A stretch of 7,171 nucleotides of DNA, taken from Sandaracinaceae bacterium (GTDB lineage: Bacteria; Myxococcota_A; Polyangia; Polyangiales; Sandaracinaceae). Shown here one piece after another: positions 1 through 5,873 of this stretch. Every line of letters starts with the position of its first letter. Within the stretch, counting starts at the first letter, position 1. Under the pieces are notes generated by a model. That model saw only the letters and a program-made list of their open reading frames with translations, did no database searches and had not been told where the DNA came from. Position numbers and translations under genes: made by a program. The stretch spans positions 1-7,171 of the forward strand of contig JANWYL010000163.1 in assembly GCA_025056955.1 (NCBI GenBank). Direction: 5' to 3'.

Positions 1-478
1 CCTTGAGGAGTTGCGGATCTTCTGTGGCGCGGAGAAAGGCTTCGGCAGAAACCACATCCCAGCGTTCGAGGCGCTTTGCAATCTCGAAGCGGTCAAAGCC
101 TTCGGGGATGGTGATATCAATTGGAGAGGGCCCCATCCCCTCGCTCAGACGCGCAAGGAGCGTGCGGGCGCTCATATCGCTTCGGAGCTGGATTCTCCCG
201 CGCTTGAGGTGGTTGTGAGCGCCCAGAAGGCGAGCATATGCGCAAAAAGCCAATGGGTGAACGAGCACTTTTTCTTGTGCCAAGCGATGGGCGATAGTGT
301 CGATGGTATCTCCTGGCCCTATTTCAATCTCAACTTCGCGAGGTGGGCGAAGCGGAGAATGGCTCCATGGGTAAACAACCATGAGCCAGGTGAGAAGCGA
401 TAGGGCTCCCAATGCCACAAAGGCAAGGGAAAGATCTATCCAGAGGGTGCGGTGCTTGGAGCGGCGGCGTGGCCTCAT
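1..478 (-). CDS. mltG: Endolytic murein transglycosylase MltG (YceG-like), N-terminal part, cut by the left window edge
   Basis: Reading leftward from the ATG at 478-476, 159 codons are open with no stop before the edge. The family cleaves nascent glycan strands in the periplasm, leaving 1,6-anhydro-MurNAc ends and setting chain length. Seen here: a basic N-terminus (PRRRSKHR), one membrane segment at about residues 12-36, a LysM-like stretch at about 48-80 containing EIGPGDTIDTIAHRLAQEKV, and the hallmark start of the YceG domain at about 120-150 (IDITIPEGFDRFEIAKRL, then AEAFLRA). The catalytic glutamate of the family lies further on, outside the window, so activity cannot be judged. The start is fixed by an ATGA overlap with the stop of ruvX, implying translational coupling. 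A ruvX-mltG neighbourhood is, from general knowledge, seen in several bacterial phyla. The identification is firm for the family. Confidence 0.9.
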   Translation of the reverse strand, partial: MRPRRRSKHRTLWIDLSLAFVALGALSLLTWLMVVYPWSHSPLRPPREVEIEIGPGDTIDTIAHRLAQEKVLVHPLAFCAYARLLGAHNHLKRGRIQLRSDMSARTLLARLSEGMGPSPIDITIPEGFDRFEIAKRLERWDVVSAEAFLRATEDPQLLK

Positions 479-939
479 GCCTCCTCCGGTTGAAAGGCAA
501 TCGCTGCTTTTCGAATCGATGGGGAGGCCCTCAAGAAAGAAGAAAGGATGAGGGCGGCTGCAGCGCTATCGATGCGTGCCTTTTGTTTGCGTGCCCTTAG
601 GCCGGCCATCGTGAGGGCTCGCGAAGCTTCGCGGGTGCTCATTCGTTCGTCCCAAAAGGCAAGAGGTAGCTTCAACTTTTTGGCAATCTCCTGGGCCAGC
701 TCTAAGACCAGGCGAGCCTTTGGGCCAGGCCTGCCTTTGGCGTCAAGGGGGAGGCCAACCAGCAAGAGACCCACGCCTTCAGAGCGGGCGATTGAGCGAA
801 GCCCTTCGATTGCGGCATTGAGGTTTTGGGCATCGATGAAGGGGAGGGGAGAAGCAAAGCCCGTATCAGACGCTCCAATTGCGACCCCCCAGCGCTTTTC
901 ACCGAGGTCAAGGGCAAGGACAATGGTTTCAGGGTGCAC
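475..939 (-). CDS. ruvX: RuvX/YqgF, RNase H-fold Holliday-junction-resolvase-like / pre-16S rRNA nuclease
   Basis: A 154-residue protein, close to the usual 135-155 for the family, acting in the cytoplasm. YqgF proteins are linked to 16S rRNA 5'-end maturation and were annotated as putative Holliday junction resolvases. Visible motifs: LALDLGEKRWGVAIG (residues 8-22, acidic D11), LLVGLPLDAKGRPGPKA (59-75), FWDERMSTREASRAL (95-109, E98), and ARIDSAAAALIL (121-132, D124). The three acidic residues expected for metal binding are therefore present. I chose the GTG at 939-937 because it puts the first RNase H strand about seven residues in and leaves 10 nt after the receptor's TAA. The frame stays open upstream to 1188, but that part lies inside the receptor gene. 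No good Shine-Dalgarno precedes the GTG, so expression may rely on coupling to the upstream gene. The C-terminal tail (residues 139-154) is not conserved in my recollection. Confidence 0.9.
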   Translation of the reverse strand: MHPETIVLALDLGEKRWGVAIGASDTGFASPLPFIDAQNLNAAIEGLRSIARSEGVGLLLVGLPLDAKGRPGPKARLVLELAQEIAKKLKLPLAFWDERMSTREASRALTMAGLRARKQKARIDSAAAALILSSFLRASPSIRKAAIAFQPEEA

Positions 940-949
940 GTTCTGTGGT

Positions 950-3028
950 TTAGCGCAGAAGGGTTGGAGCGTCAGCTGGGCCAATGGCTTCTTCGAGGCC
1001 GAGGAGCAGAGAAAAGCTTCGGCCTGGAAGCGGGAGGCCAAGAAGATCGAAGCCACGGACATCGAAAAGATCGCGGACGAGAAATTCCATCCGCACTTTC
1101 TTTTCAAAGAGCGCTGAGGCGCCAAGACCAATTGGGGTGCGTTCGGGGATGCGCACGAGGGCAGCGGGATCGGCGGTGCTTGAGGCAACGTGCTCGAGTT
1201 CGATGAAAATCATGGCTTCTGTGGCCGGTGATGGGTGAGGGGTGAGGAGTTCAAGGCGGGCAAATGCGATGAAATCGGGGCGAAGGGGCAGGGGGAGGTT
1301 GCGCTCGAGGTCGCGCGCATCGAGCAAGGTGCAGGTGCCCTCAAGGCGCAGCCAGGGCAACTCGCCGCGGGCGCTGGCTTCAATCCCAAAGATGCGGGCT
1401 GACTGGATGTTCAAAGGGAGAATTTGATTGGGCGCGATGCGTTGGTACCGGATGAGGTTTGTGGCTTCATTCCAAAAAGCGCGCACTTCAAGATGGGCTT
1501 GGAGGGGGGGGAAACGCGGGAGCAAAAAAAACCCCACATCGGCCCCAATCGCTTGCTCGGGCTCAAGTGCCGGGTTGCCCGCAAGGTAAGACCGATCGCC
1601 AAAAAGCTCGAGGCTCGACGGAAAACGGATGCCGCTTTGGGCGCTTGTCACCACTTTCAGCCAGTCTTCGAAAAGAAGGCTCAGCGAAAGACGCCCTTGT
1701 GGGAGTAGTCCAGATGGATTGCGTGGCTCACTTGGCCCGCGGCTTTCCTCGACATCGTCGATCCGGGCTCCAAAAAAATCGAGTTTTCCTGCAAGGCGTG
1801 CTTCGAAGCTCAAGGCCCCCTCTTTGTGAAAGAGGCGTGGCTCTATCCCAAGGCCCCCGGAGAGCCGTTCGCTTTGCCCTTCTCCCCGGCCGGTATCGAG
1901 GCGCAAAAGCAAGCGATCCTCGCTCTCTACCCTTTCATATCCCACTGAAAGGAGGGCCGTTAGAGAAAAAAATGTGCCAATCAATGATTCAGTTGCAGTG
2001 CGCAGGTGCAGGCGCAAAAGCCGGTCGCGGGCATGGCGAGGGACAAGGCCGAATTCTGCGGTGGGATCGCTCGCTTTGCGCTCCTCCACGGCCACGCCTA
2101 CGGTGCTCGAAAAGCGGTTGCCTTTTCCAAGCGCCCCAGACCATCCAAGCGCAAAAAGCCAGCGCTCATTAGAACGACGGCCAAGAGGCGTGTCGACGTA
2201 GCGGGCAGGTGGCGGGGGGAGCCCCCCTTTTCTCTGGCTCAAAAGGCCAAGGACTTCGGCCTTTCCATCCCAAAGCCCAGCCCAAGCATGGAGGAGGGTG
2301 TGTCCCTCGAGGAGATCGGCGTTTTGACGCAGGCGCTCTCGATCATCGGTTGTGACAAAAGCTGTGCCACCATCATCGAGATAGGGATAGCTGTTTTCAG
2401 CAAAGCCCAAGCCACTGGCCCCAACAACGCCCATGTGCTGGCTTCCTGTCGCGGCAACCAAGCGCCCTTCTGTGCGGCCGAAGGAGCCCATTCCAAAGCT
2501 GGCTTGAAGCCTTCCCACGCCTTGGCGAGGGATCAATCGCAAAGCGCCGCCGATGGGAGAGGGGCCTAGCCACAGGGGGGCCCCTCCGCGATAGACTTCG
2601 ATGCGTTCAAAGAGCCATGCGGGAAGCATCGAAAGATCGGTGGCACTGCCGTCTGCGGCAAAAAGAGGCATGTCGTTGATCAACACGACCGTGTGCTCTG
2701 GGTCAGCGCCGCGCAAAGAAAGAAAAGTGGGGCTGCCAATTGCGCCACTGCGCTGGATGCGTGTGCCAGGAAGCTCGCGCAAGGCTTCGTCGAGTGTTTC
2801 GAGCGCCCTTCTGCGAGTGGCAAGCTCGATGCGGCCAACCGCAGCAGCTGGATCGGTTGCTTCCAGCGTTCTTGGGACTTCGGCACGGCTGCGATACACA
2901 GGAAGCGCTTCTTCTTCGGCCTCTTCGGGAGGCTTGGAAGCTTGTCCTTTGGCCTTTTGGGCACGGGCCATTTCTACGCCTTGGGCCCAAGCGCCAAACA
3001 CCAAAGCGAGCAAAAAAAGCCAGGCCAT
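950..3028 (-). CDS. TonB-dependent outer-membrane receptor, BtuB-like plug and barrel
   Basis: A 692-residue protein from the ATG at 3028, within the normal size range for these receptors. They use TonB/ExbB/ExbD energy to import scarce ligands (cobalamin, siderophores, some glycans) across the outer membrane. Visible parts: a hydrophobic signal core (residues 3-14, possible cleavage after AWA at 15), a linker rich in Lys, Pro and Glu (24-41), and a plug at about 70-168 with LDEALRELPGTRIQRSG, FLSLRGADPEHTVVLINDMP, ERIEVYRGGAPLWLGPSPIGGALRLI. The rest is amphipathic barrel, with typical patterns such as GIRFPSSLELFGD and AGNPALEPEQAIGADVGFF late in the chain. The plug resembles BtuB more than siderophore receptors, but the ligand cannot be told. 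No clear TonB box is seen; ALPVYRS (41-47) is one candidate. The ATG at 3028 lies 4 nt after the upstream stop, with GAGGGGGGA about 12 nt before it. An ATG at 3103 would add a basic n-region but overlap the upstream gene by 71 nt. The product ends with 12 residues after the apparent last strand. Confidence 0.9.
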   Translation of the reverse strand: MAWLFLLALVFGAWAQGVEMARAQKAKGQASKPPEEAEEEALPVYRSRAEVPRTLEATDPAAAVGRIELATRRRALETLDEALRELPGTRIQRSGAIGSPTFLSLRGADPEHTVVLINDMPLFAADGSATDLSMLPAWLFERIEVYRGGAPLWLGPSPIGGALRLIPRQGVGRLQASFGMGSFGRTEGRLVAATGSQHMGVVGASGLGFAENSYPYLDDGGTAFVTTDDRERLRQNADLLEGHTLLHAWAGLWDGKAEVLGLLSQRKGGLPPPPARYVDTPLGRRSNERWLFALGWSGALGKGNRFSSTVGVAVEERKASDPTAEFGLVPRHARDRLLRLHLRTATESLIGTFFSLTALLSVGYERVESEDRLLLRLDTGRGEGQSERLSGGLGIEPRLFHKEGALSFEARLAGKLDFFGARIDDVEESRGPSEPRNPSGLLPQGRLSLSLLFEDWLKVVTSAQSGIRFPSSLELFGDRSYLAGNPALEPEQAIGADVGFFLLPRFPPLQAHLEVRAFWNEATNLIRYQRIAPNQILPLNIQSARIFGIEASARGELPWLRLEGTCTLLDARDLERNLPLPLRPDFIAFARLELLTPHPSPATEAMIFIELEHVASSTADPAALVRIPERTPIGLGASALFEKKVRMEFLVRDLFDVRGFDLLGLPLPGRSFSLLLGLEEAIGPADAPTLLR
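1504..1531 (-). repeat. Two 8-nt homopolymer tracts (G8 and A8 on the plus strand) inside the receptor gene
   Basis: On the plus strand, eight G at 1504-1511 and eight A at 1524-1531 lie 12 bases apart. On the coding strand they read as T8 and C8, encoding GFFL and FPPL in a late barrel strand pair. Tracts this long can slip in replication and shift frame, but here both keep the frame open. Whether they vary is unknown. Confidence 0.55.
2214..2227. repeat. Small G6/C6 inverted repeat within the receptor gene
   Basis: Six G (2214-2219) and six C (2222-2227) are separated by two bases, AG. This could form a compact GC-only stem, although a two-base loop would force the inner pairs open. It encodes KGGLPPPPA in an apparent barrel loop. 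There is no adjacent U-run on either strand long enough to call a terminator, so it is probably a by-product of Gly and Pro codons. Confidence 0.3.
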
Positions 3029-3032
3029 GCGC

Positions 3033-4733
3033 TTAGGGTGTCCCCCCTCTTTGACCCATCTCACGAAGGCGTGAGGCTTCAGCGTGCCGACCTGCTTCCT
3101 CATAGGCTTGGATGAGGGCTTCAATCTCCTCAAGACTTGCCTTGCCTTCAGCAATCGCTCGCTCTTTTTTTGCAAAAAAGTGCTCACCTTCGGGCGTCCA
3201 AAAGTCTTCAACGAAACGCCTGGCATTCAGGGCGTCAAGCGATTGGGTTGAGGGAATGGTTGAAAGGCCAAGGGTGTATGCAGCGCCAAGGGCAAGGGAT
3301 GCAAAGATCACCCAGAGGCGCGTTGATAAGGTGAATTCGCCTCCGAGGCTTAGCACGATGGTGAACACCCAAATCACAAAGAGCGGAAGCATTGAAAAAG
3401 AACCGGTCCACCCAAAAAGCAGGCGGCCGGCATTCAAAGGCGCAAAATCGTATTGAATCAATGGCAAAATCAACTGGGTGAAAGGCCGATCAAAGGCCTC
3501 TGGGAGATGAGGGTAATACACTGATGGTAAGCCCTGAAGCAAAATCGAAGAAGCAGTGCACGCACCCACCAAGGTTGCACCAAGTGATTTGTGAATGGCA
3601 AAGAGGGGGCGCCAGCCTTCCAAAGCAAACCACGCCACAAAAGGCAGGGTTAGGGCAAGATAACGGGGGCCAACCGTCCACCCACCTCGCCAGTTGTTCA
3701 TAAGGACGATCACCCCATAGGTGGCAAAGCAAACCCAAAACGCAACCCATGCATCAAGACGCAGGCCTTTCGTGCGAATGAGGCGAAAAAAACCAAAAAA
3801 AGCCAGAAAAAGAATGGGGGTCACCGCAAAGAGCCCGTATGCGGGATGAAAGAGCAGGGAAAGCGCTGCATCCCAGTGGATGGCATCAGCGCCATAAAAC
3901 CCGGAATGCATCGCTTGACGGAAGTCTTGGTTTTCGAGAAAACGGTGTCCCGGCCGGAAGGGGCTTCCGTAGCAGAGGGCGTGGAAGTGCATGACAAAGG
4001 CCGTTGGAATCAAGCCTCCTAGGGTGAAGCCAACCAAGCGATTCCAGGGCCTCAGGGCCAAAAGGGCGTAAATGAGCAAAATCAAGCTTGCCGGAAAGCC
4101 GGGGTATTCGGAGGCCGTGACAAGCGCGCACAAAAACCCTGCTCCAAATGCCGAAAGATGTGTTGCAAACCGGCGGCGGCGGGCTTCAAAAAGGAGCATA
4201 AAGCACCCAAAAGCTGCCGCAGCGCTCAAGGTGTGGGTCACAAAGAGGAGGGCGTAAGCGTAAAGCAAAGAACCCCAGGCGAGGGAGAGAACCAGCGCCT
4301 CACCCAGAATCAGCGGAGCGCCACGGCGAAGGAGCCATCTAAGAAAGGGGCGAAAAAAGATGAGGGCAGGCAAAATCGATGCAAAAAAGCGCACAGCCCA
4401 AAGGGCCTCGCTTTTTTCAAAGGGGCGATGCCAAAGGCGCGTAATCCAGAGGTAAAAAGCATAGGCGGGGACGCCGAAGAGGCTGGTCGATGGGGCTTTG
4501 ACCGAACAGTAGTGTCCCTCGTACACTGCGGCATCGTTGACCCAACCCCACCGGGAACGCGGGCCATCGATGTGGTACGTTCCATCCTCCACGATGGCGG
4601 CGGTCATGTAAAAGCGCACGTTTTCATTTGGGTTGTTGATGCGGGGAAAATAGGGAAAGGGGTAAAGGTAAGCAAAGGCGATTGCAAAAAGAAACAAGCG
4701 TCCTCGAGAGCGCGGATGCCTGGGGGAGAACAT
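3033..4733 (-). CDS. Multi-pass integral membrane protein, GT-C-like glycosyltransferase candidate with a soluble C-terminal helical tail
   Basis: A 566-residue inner-membrane protein with roughly 11-13 hydrophobic segments starting at about residue 12. The first periplasmic loop carries NNPNENVRFYMTAAIVEDGT (residues 33-52) and HYCSVKAPSTSLFGVPAYA (74-92). Later come ASEYPGFPAS (207-216), YGSPFRPGH (255-263) and NNWRGGWTVGPRYLA (346-360). Acidic and NE residues in the first loop and a W/G/PRYL motif in a later loop suit GT-C enzymes that transfer sugars from polyprenyl-phosphate donors. I recall similar uncharacterised proteins in myxobacteria and planctomycetes, so the enzyme call is inference. 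The last 60 or so residues are soluble and helical, with KASLEEIEALIQAYEEAGRH. First gene of the leftward block, 4 nt from the receptor. Start choice: the ATG at 4733 gives a basic N-terminus (PRHPRSRGR) before TM1; an in-frame ATG at 4754 adds seven residues (LICACS) with codons unlike the gene. Neither has a clear Shine-Dalgarno. Confidence 0.78.
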   Translation of the reverse strand: MFSPRHPRSRGRLFLFAIAFAYLYPFPYFPRINNPNENVRFYMTAAIVEDGTYHIDGPRSRWGWVNDAAVYEGHYCSVKAPSTSLFGVPAYAFYLWITRLWHRPFEKSEALWAVRFFASILPALIFFRPFLRWLLRRGAPLILGEALVLSLAWGSLLYAYALLFVTHTLSAAAAFGCFMLLFEARRRRFATHLSAFGAGFLCALVTASEYPGFPASLILLIYALLALRPWNRLVGFTLGGLIPTAFVMHFHALCYGSPFRPGHRFLENQDFRQAMHSGFYGADAIHWDAALSLLFHPAYGLFAVTPILFLAFFGFFRLIRTKGLRLDAWVAFWVCFATYGVIVLMNNWRGGWTVGPRYLALTLPFVAWFALEGWRPLFAIHKSLGATLVGACTASSILLQGLPSVYYPHLPEAFDRPFTQLILPLIQYDFAPLNAGRLLFGWTGSFSMLPLFVIWVFTIVLSLGGEFTLSTRLWVIFASLALGAAYTLGLSTIPSTQSLDALNARRFVEDFWTPEGEHFFAKKERAIAEGKASLEEIEALIQAYEEAGRHAEASRLREMGQRGGTP

Positions 4734-4754
4734 GGAGCATGCGCAAATTAGCAT

Positions 4755-4813
4755 TCAGCAGCAATTTACGAATCGTGCTTGGAATGAATTGAGCGGCGTT
4801 CTATGTTCGCGCT
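4755..4813. other. Divergent intergenic region between the two gene blocks
   Basis: A short gap lies between the leftward membrane-protein gene and the rightward SDR gene. It is more AT-rich than its surroundings (for example CAATTTACGAAT at 4762-4773). It must hold the start signals of both blocks if no distant promoter is used. The rightward candidate promoter lies here. On the minus strand TAAATT (4768-4763) is a weak -10-like match without a good -35 partner at 16-18 bases. No terminator-like hairpin with a T-run is seen. Confidence 0.5.
4779..4807 (+). promoter_or_regulatory. Possible sigma-70-like promoter for the SDR/acyltransferase pair
   Basis: TTGGAA (4779-4784) and TATGTT (4802-4807) are separated by exactly 17 bases. 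Each matches four of six bases of the sigma-70 consensus. The expected transcript start, about seven bases after the -10 box, falls on or next to the GTG at 4814. That would make the mRNA leaderless for that start, or give a leader of about 54 bases for the alternative GTG at 4868, which has a Shine-Dalgarno. Such partial matches are common by chance, so this is tentative. Confidence 0.3.
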
Positions 4814-5869
4814 GTGTCGAGTTGGTCAAAAGAAGGGCTGAATCGGTCTCTGGGAGGGCCTCAATCTGTGGCCATTACCGGCGCTTGTTCGTTTTTGGGG
4901 CGAAACCTGATCCATCGGCTTGAGGAAAGCGAAAAGATCGAACGGATCGTGCTTCTCGATATTCAAGCCCCGCCTTTTTCTCGGCTGCGCAAAACCCGCT
5001 TCTATCATGTCGATCTCACCGATCCGCGCGTGCCGCCTCGCATCTCGGAGATTCTTTGTGCCGAGCAGGTGGGAGTGCTTTTCCATTTGGCTTTCTTTGC
5101 AGGGCCAAATCCAGACGAATCTTGGGCGCACGAAGTTGAAAGCGTTGGCACGATGCAGCTTCTTCATGGGTGCCGGGAATCACTTGTACGTCAAGTGGTC
5201 ATGGCCTCTTCGACCCTTCTCTATGGGGCACATCCTTCAAATCCTGCGCTTTTTGTCGAAAGCCATCCCCTCAAAGGCGTGCGGGGTAGGAGGGTGGCTT
5301 TCATTGATGACAAAATCCAATCCGAGGAAGAGTTGGCCCGCTTTGCAGAAGCCCGCCCTGAAGTCAAAGCGGTTGTGTTGCGTTTTGCACCGATCATTGG
5401 GCCTCGCATTCGCACCTTTGTGACGAGGTGGCTTGCTCGCAAGCGGGTGCCCACTTTGCTTGGTTTTGATCCGATCGTGCAATTTTTGCACGAGCTTGAC
5501 GCGATTCGAGCGCTTCTCTGCACCCTTGCGTTTTGCCCCAAAGAAAACGCAGGTAAACGCTTTTATGCCTTTAACATTGTTGGAAAAGGCTTTTTGCCCT
5601 TGTCCAAGGCGATTCGCTTGGCAGGGCGCCGGCCTTTGCCCATGCCCGAGGGGATACTCCGCCGCTTGATTCGCGTTGGCTGGATGCTCGGCTGGTCAGA
5701 GGCCCCCCCTGCTTTTGTTGATTATTTACGCTATAGCTGCCTTGCTGATGGAAGCCTGGCCGAGCGTGAACTTGGCTTCGTTCCTCTTTTCTCAGTCAAG
5801 GAAGCCCTTTTGGACTTTGGAAGTGCCCTCCGCCTTGAGGAGGCCCGATTGATTCCCCTTTTTAGGTGA
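4814..5869 (+). CDS. Atypical extended-SDR, NAD-dependent epimerase/dehydratase-like protein
   Basis: A 351-residue Rossmann-fold protein in the extended SDR class, probably cytosolic. Visible: VAITGACSFLGRNL (19-32), the dinucleotide loop with Ser26 where the central glycine of TGxxGxxG usually stands; IVLLDI (45-50) with D49 suited to NAD ribose binding; HVDLTDP (65-71); LFHLAF (89-94); MASSTLLYG (130-138). The usual YxxxK is FIDDK (163-167), keeping the lysine but with Phe for Tyr. The C-terminal half has LRFAPIIGP, VPTLLGFDPIVQFLHELD and LSKAIRLAGRRPLP. This layout recalls the actinobacterial protein annotated GalE2 (Rv0501), which, from memory, also sits before a PlsC-like gene. A UDP-sugar epimerase role is therefore doubtful; an acyl or lipid-linked substrate is equally possible. 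Start: GTG 4814 keeps PQS before the first strand but has no Shine-Dalgarno; GTG 4868 has GGGAGG at 4852-4857 and would remove 18 residues, leaving a very short first strand. Confidence 0.85.
   Translation: MSSWSKEGLNRSLGGPQSVAITGACSFLGRNLIHRLEESEKIERIVLLDIQAPPFSRLRKTRFYHVDLTDPRVPPRISEILCAEQVGVLFHLAFFAGPNPDESWAHEVESVGTMQLLHGCRESLVRQVVMASSTLLYGAHPSNPALFVESHPLKGVRGRRVAFIDDKIQSEEELARFAEARPEVKAVVLRFAPIIGPRIRTFVTRWLARKRVPTLLGFDPIVQFLHELDAIRALLCTLAFCPKENAGKRFYAFNIVGKGFLPLSKAIRLAGRRPLPMPEGILRRLIRVGWMLGWSEAPPAFVDYLRYSCLADGSLAERELGFVPLFSVKEALLDFGSALRLEEARLIPLFR
4852..4857 (+). promoter_or_regulatory. Shine-Dalgarno-like GGGAGG that would support an alternative GTG start at 4868
   Basis: GGGAGG lies 10 bases before an in-frame GTG at 4868-4870. 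It is the best ribosome-binding match near either SDR start and would give a protein beginning directly at the first Rossmann strand (M-A-I-T-G). It matters only if this start is used; it also reads as ordinary codons (Leu-Gly-Gly) in the longer version. Confidence 0.35.
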
Positions 5870-5873
5870 GCGC

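Noticed and set aside
548..1117. A 189-codon plus-strand open frame opposite ruvX and the receptor end
   Set aside because: It lies antisense to clearly recognised ruvX and receptor codons. Its product is Arg/Ser/Ala-rich with no recognisable domain, as expected of a shadow frame.
940..1188. Longer RuvX version starting at 1188
   Set aside because: It would add 83 residues encoded wholly within the receptor gene, giving a protein far above family length with no domain in the extension.
1459..2172. A 237-codon plus-strand open frame inside the receptor gene
   Set aside because: Antisense to well-formed receptor barrel sequence; the translation is low-complexity, basic and featureless.
2214..2235. 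G6/C6 stem followed by a short T-run as an intrinsic terminator
   Set aside because: The loop is too short, the T-run is only four bases, it faces antisense to the gene, and it lies in the middle of coding sequence.
4158..4751. A 197-codon plus-strand open frame running up to the divergent gap
   Set aside because: Antisense to the membrane-protein gene, whose hydrophobic segments are coherent; the translation is Lys/Gly-rich without a motif.
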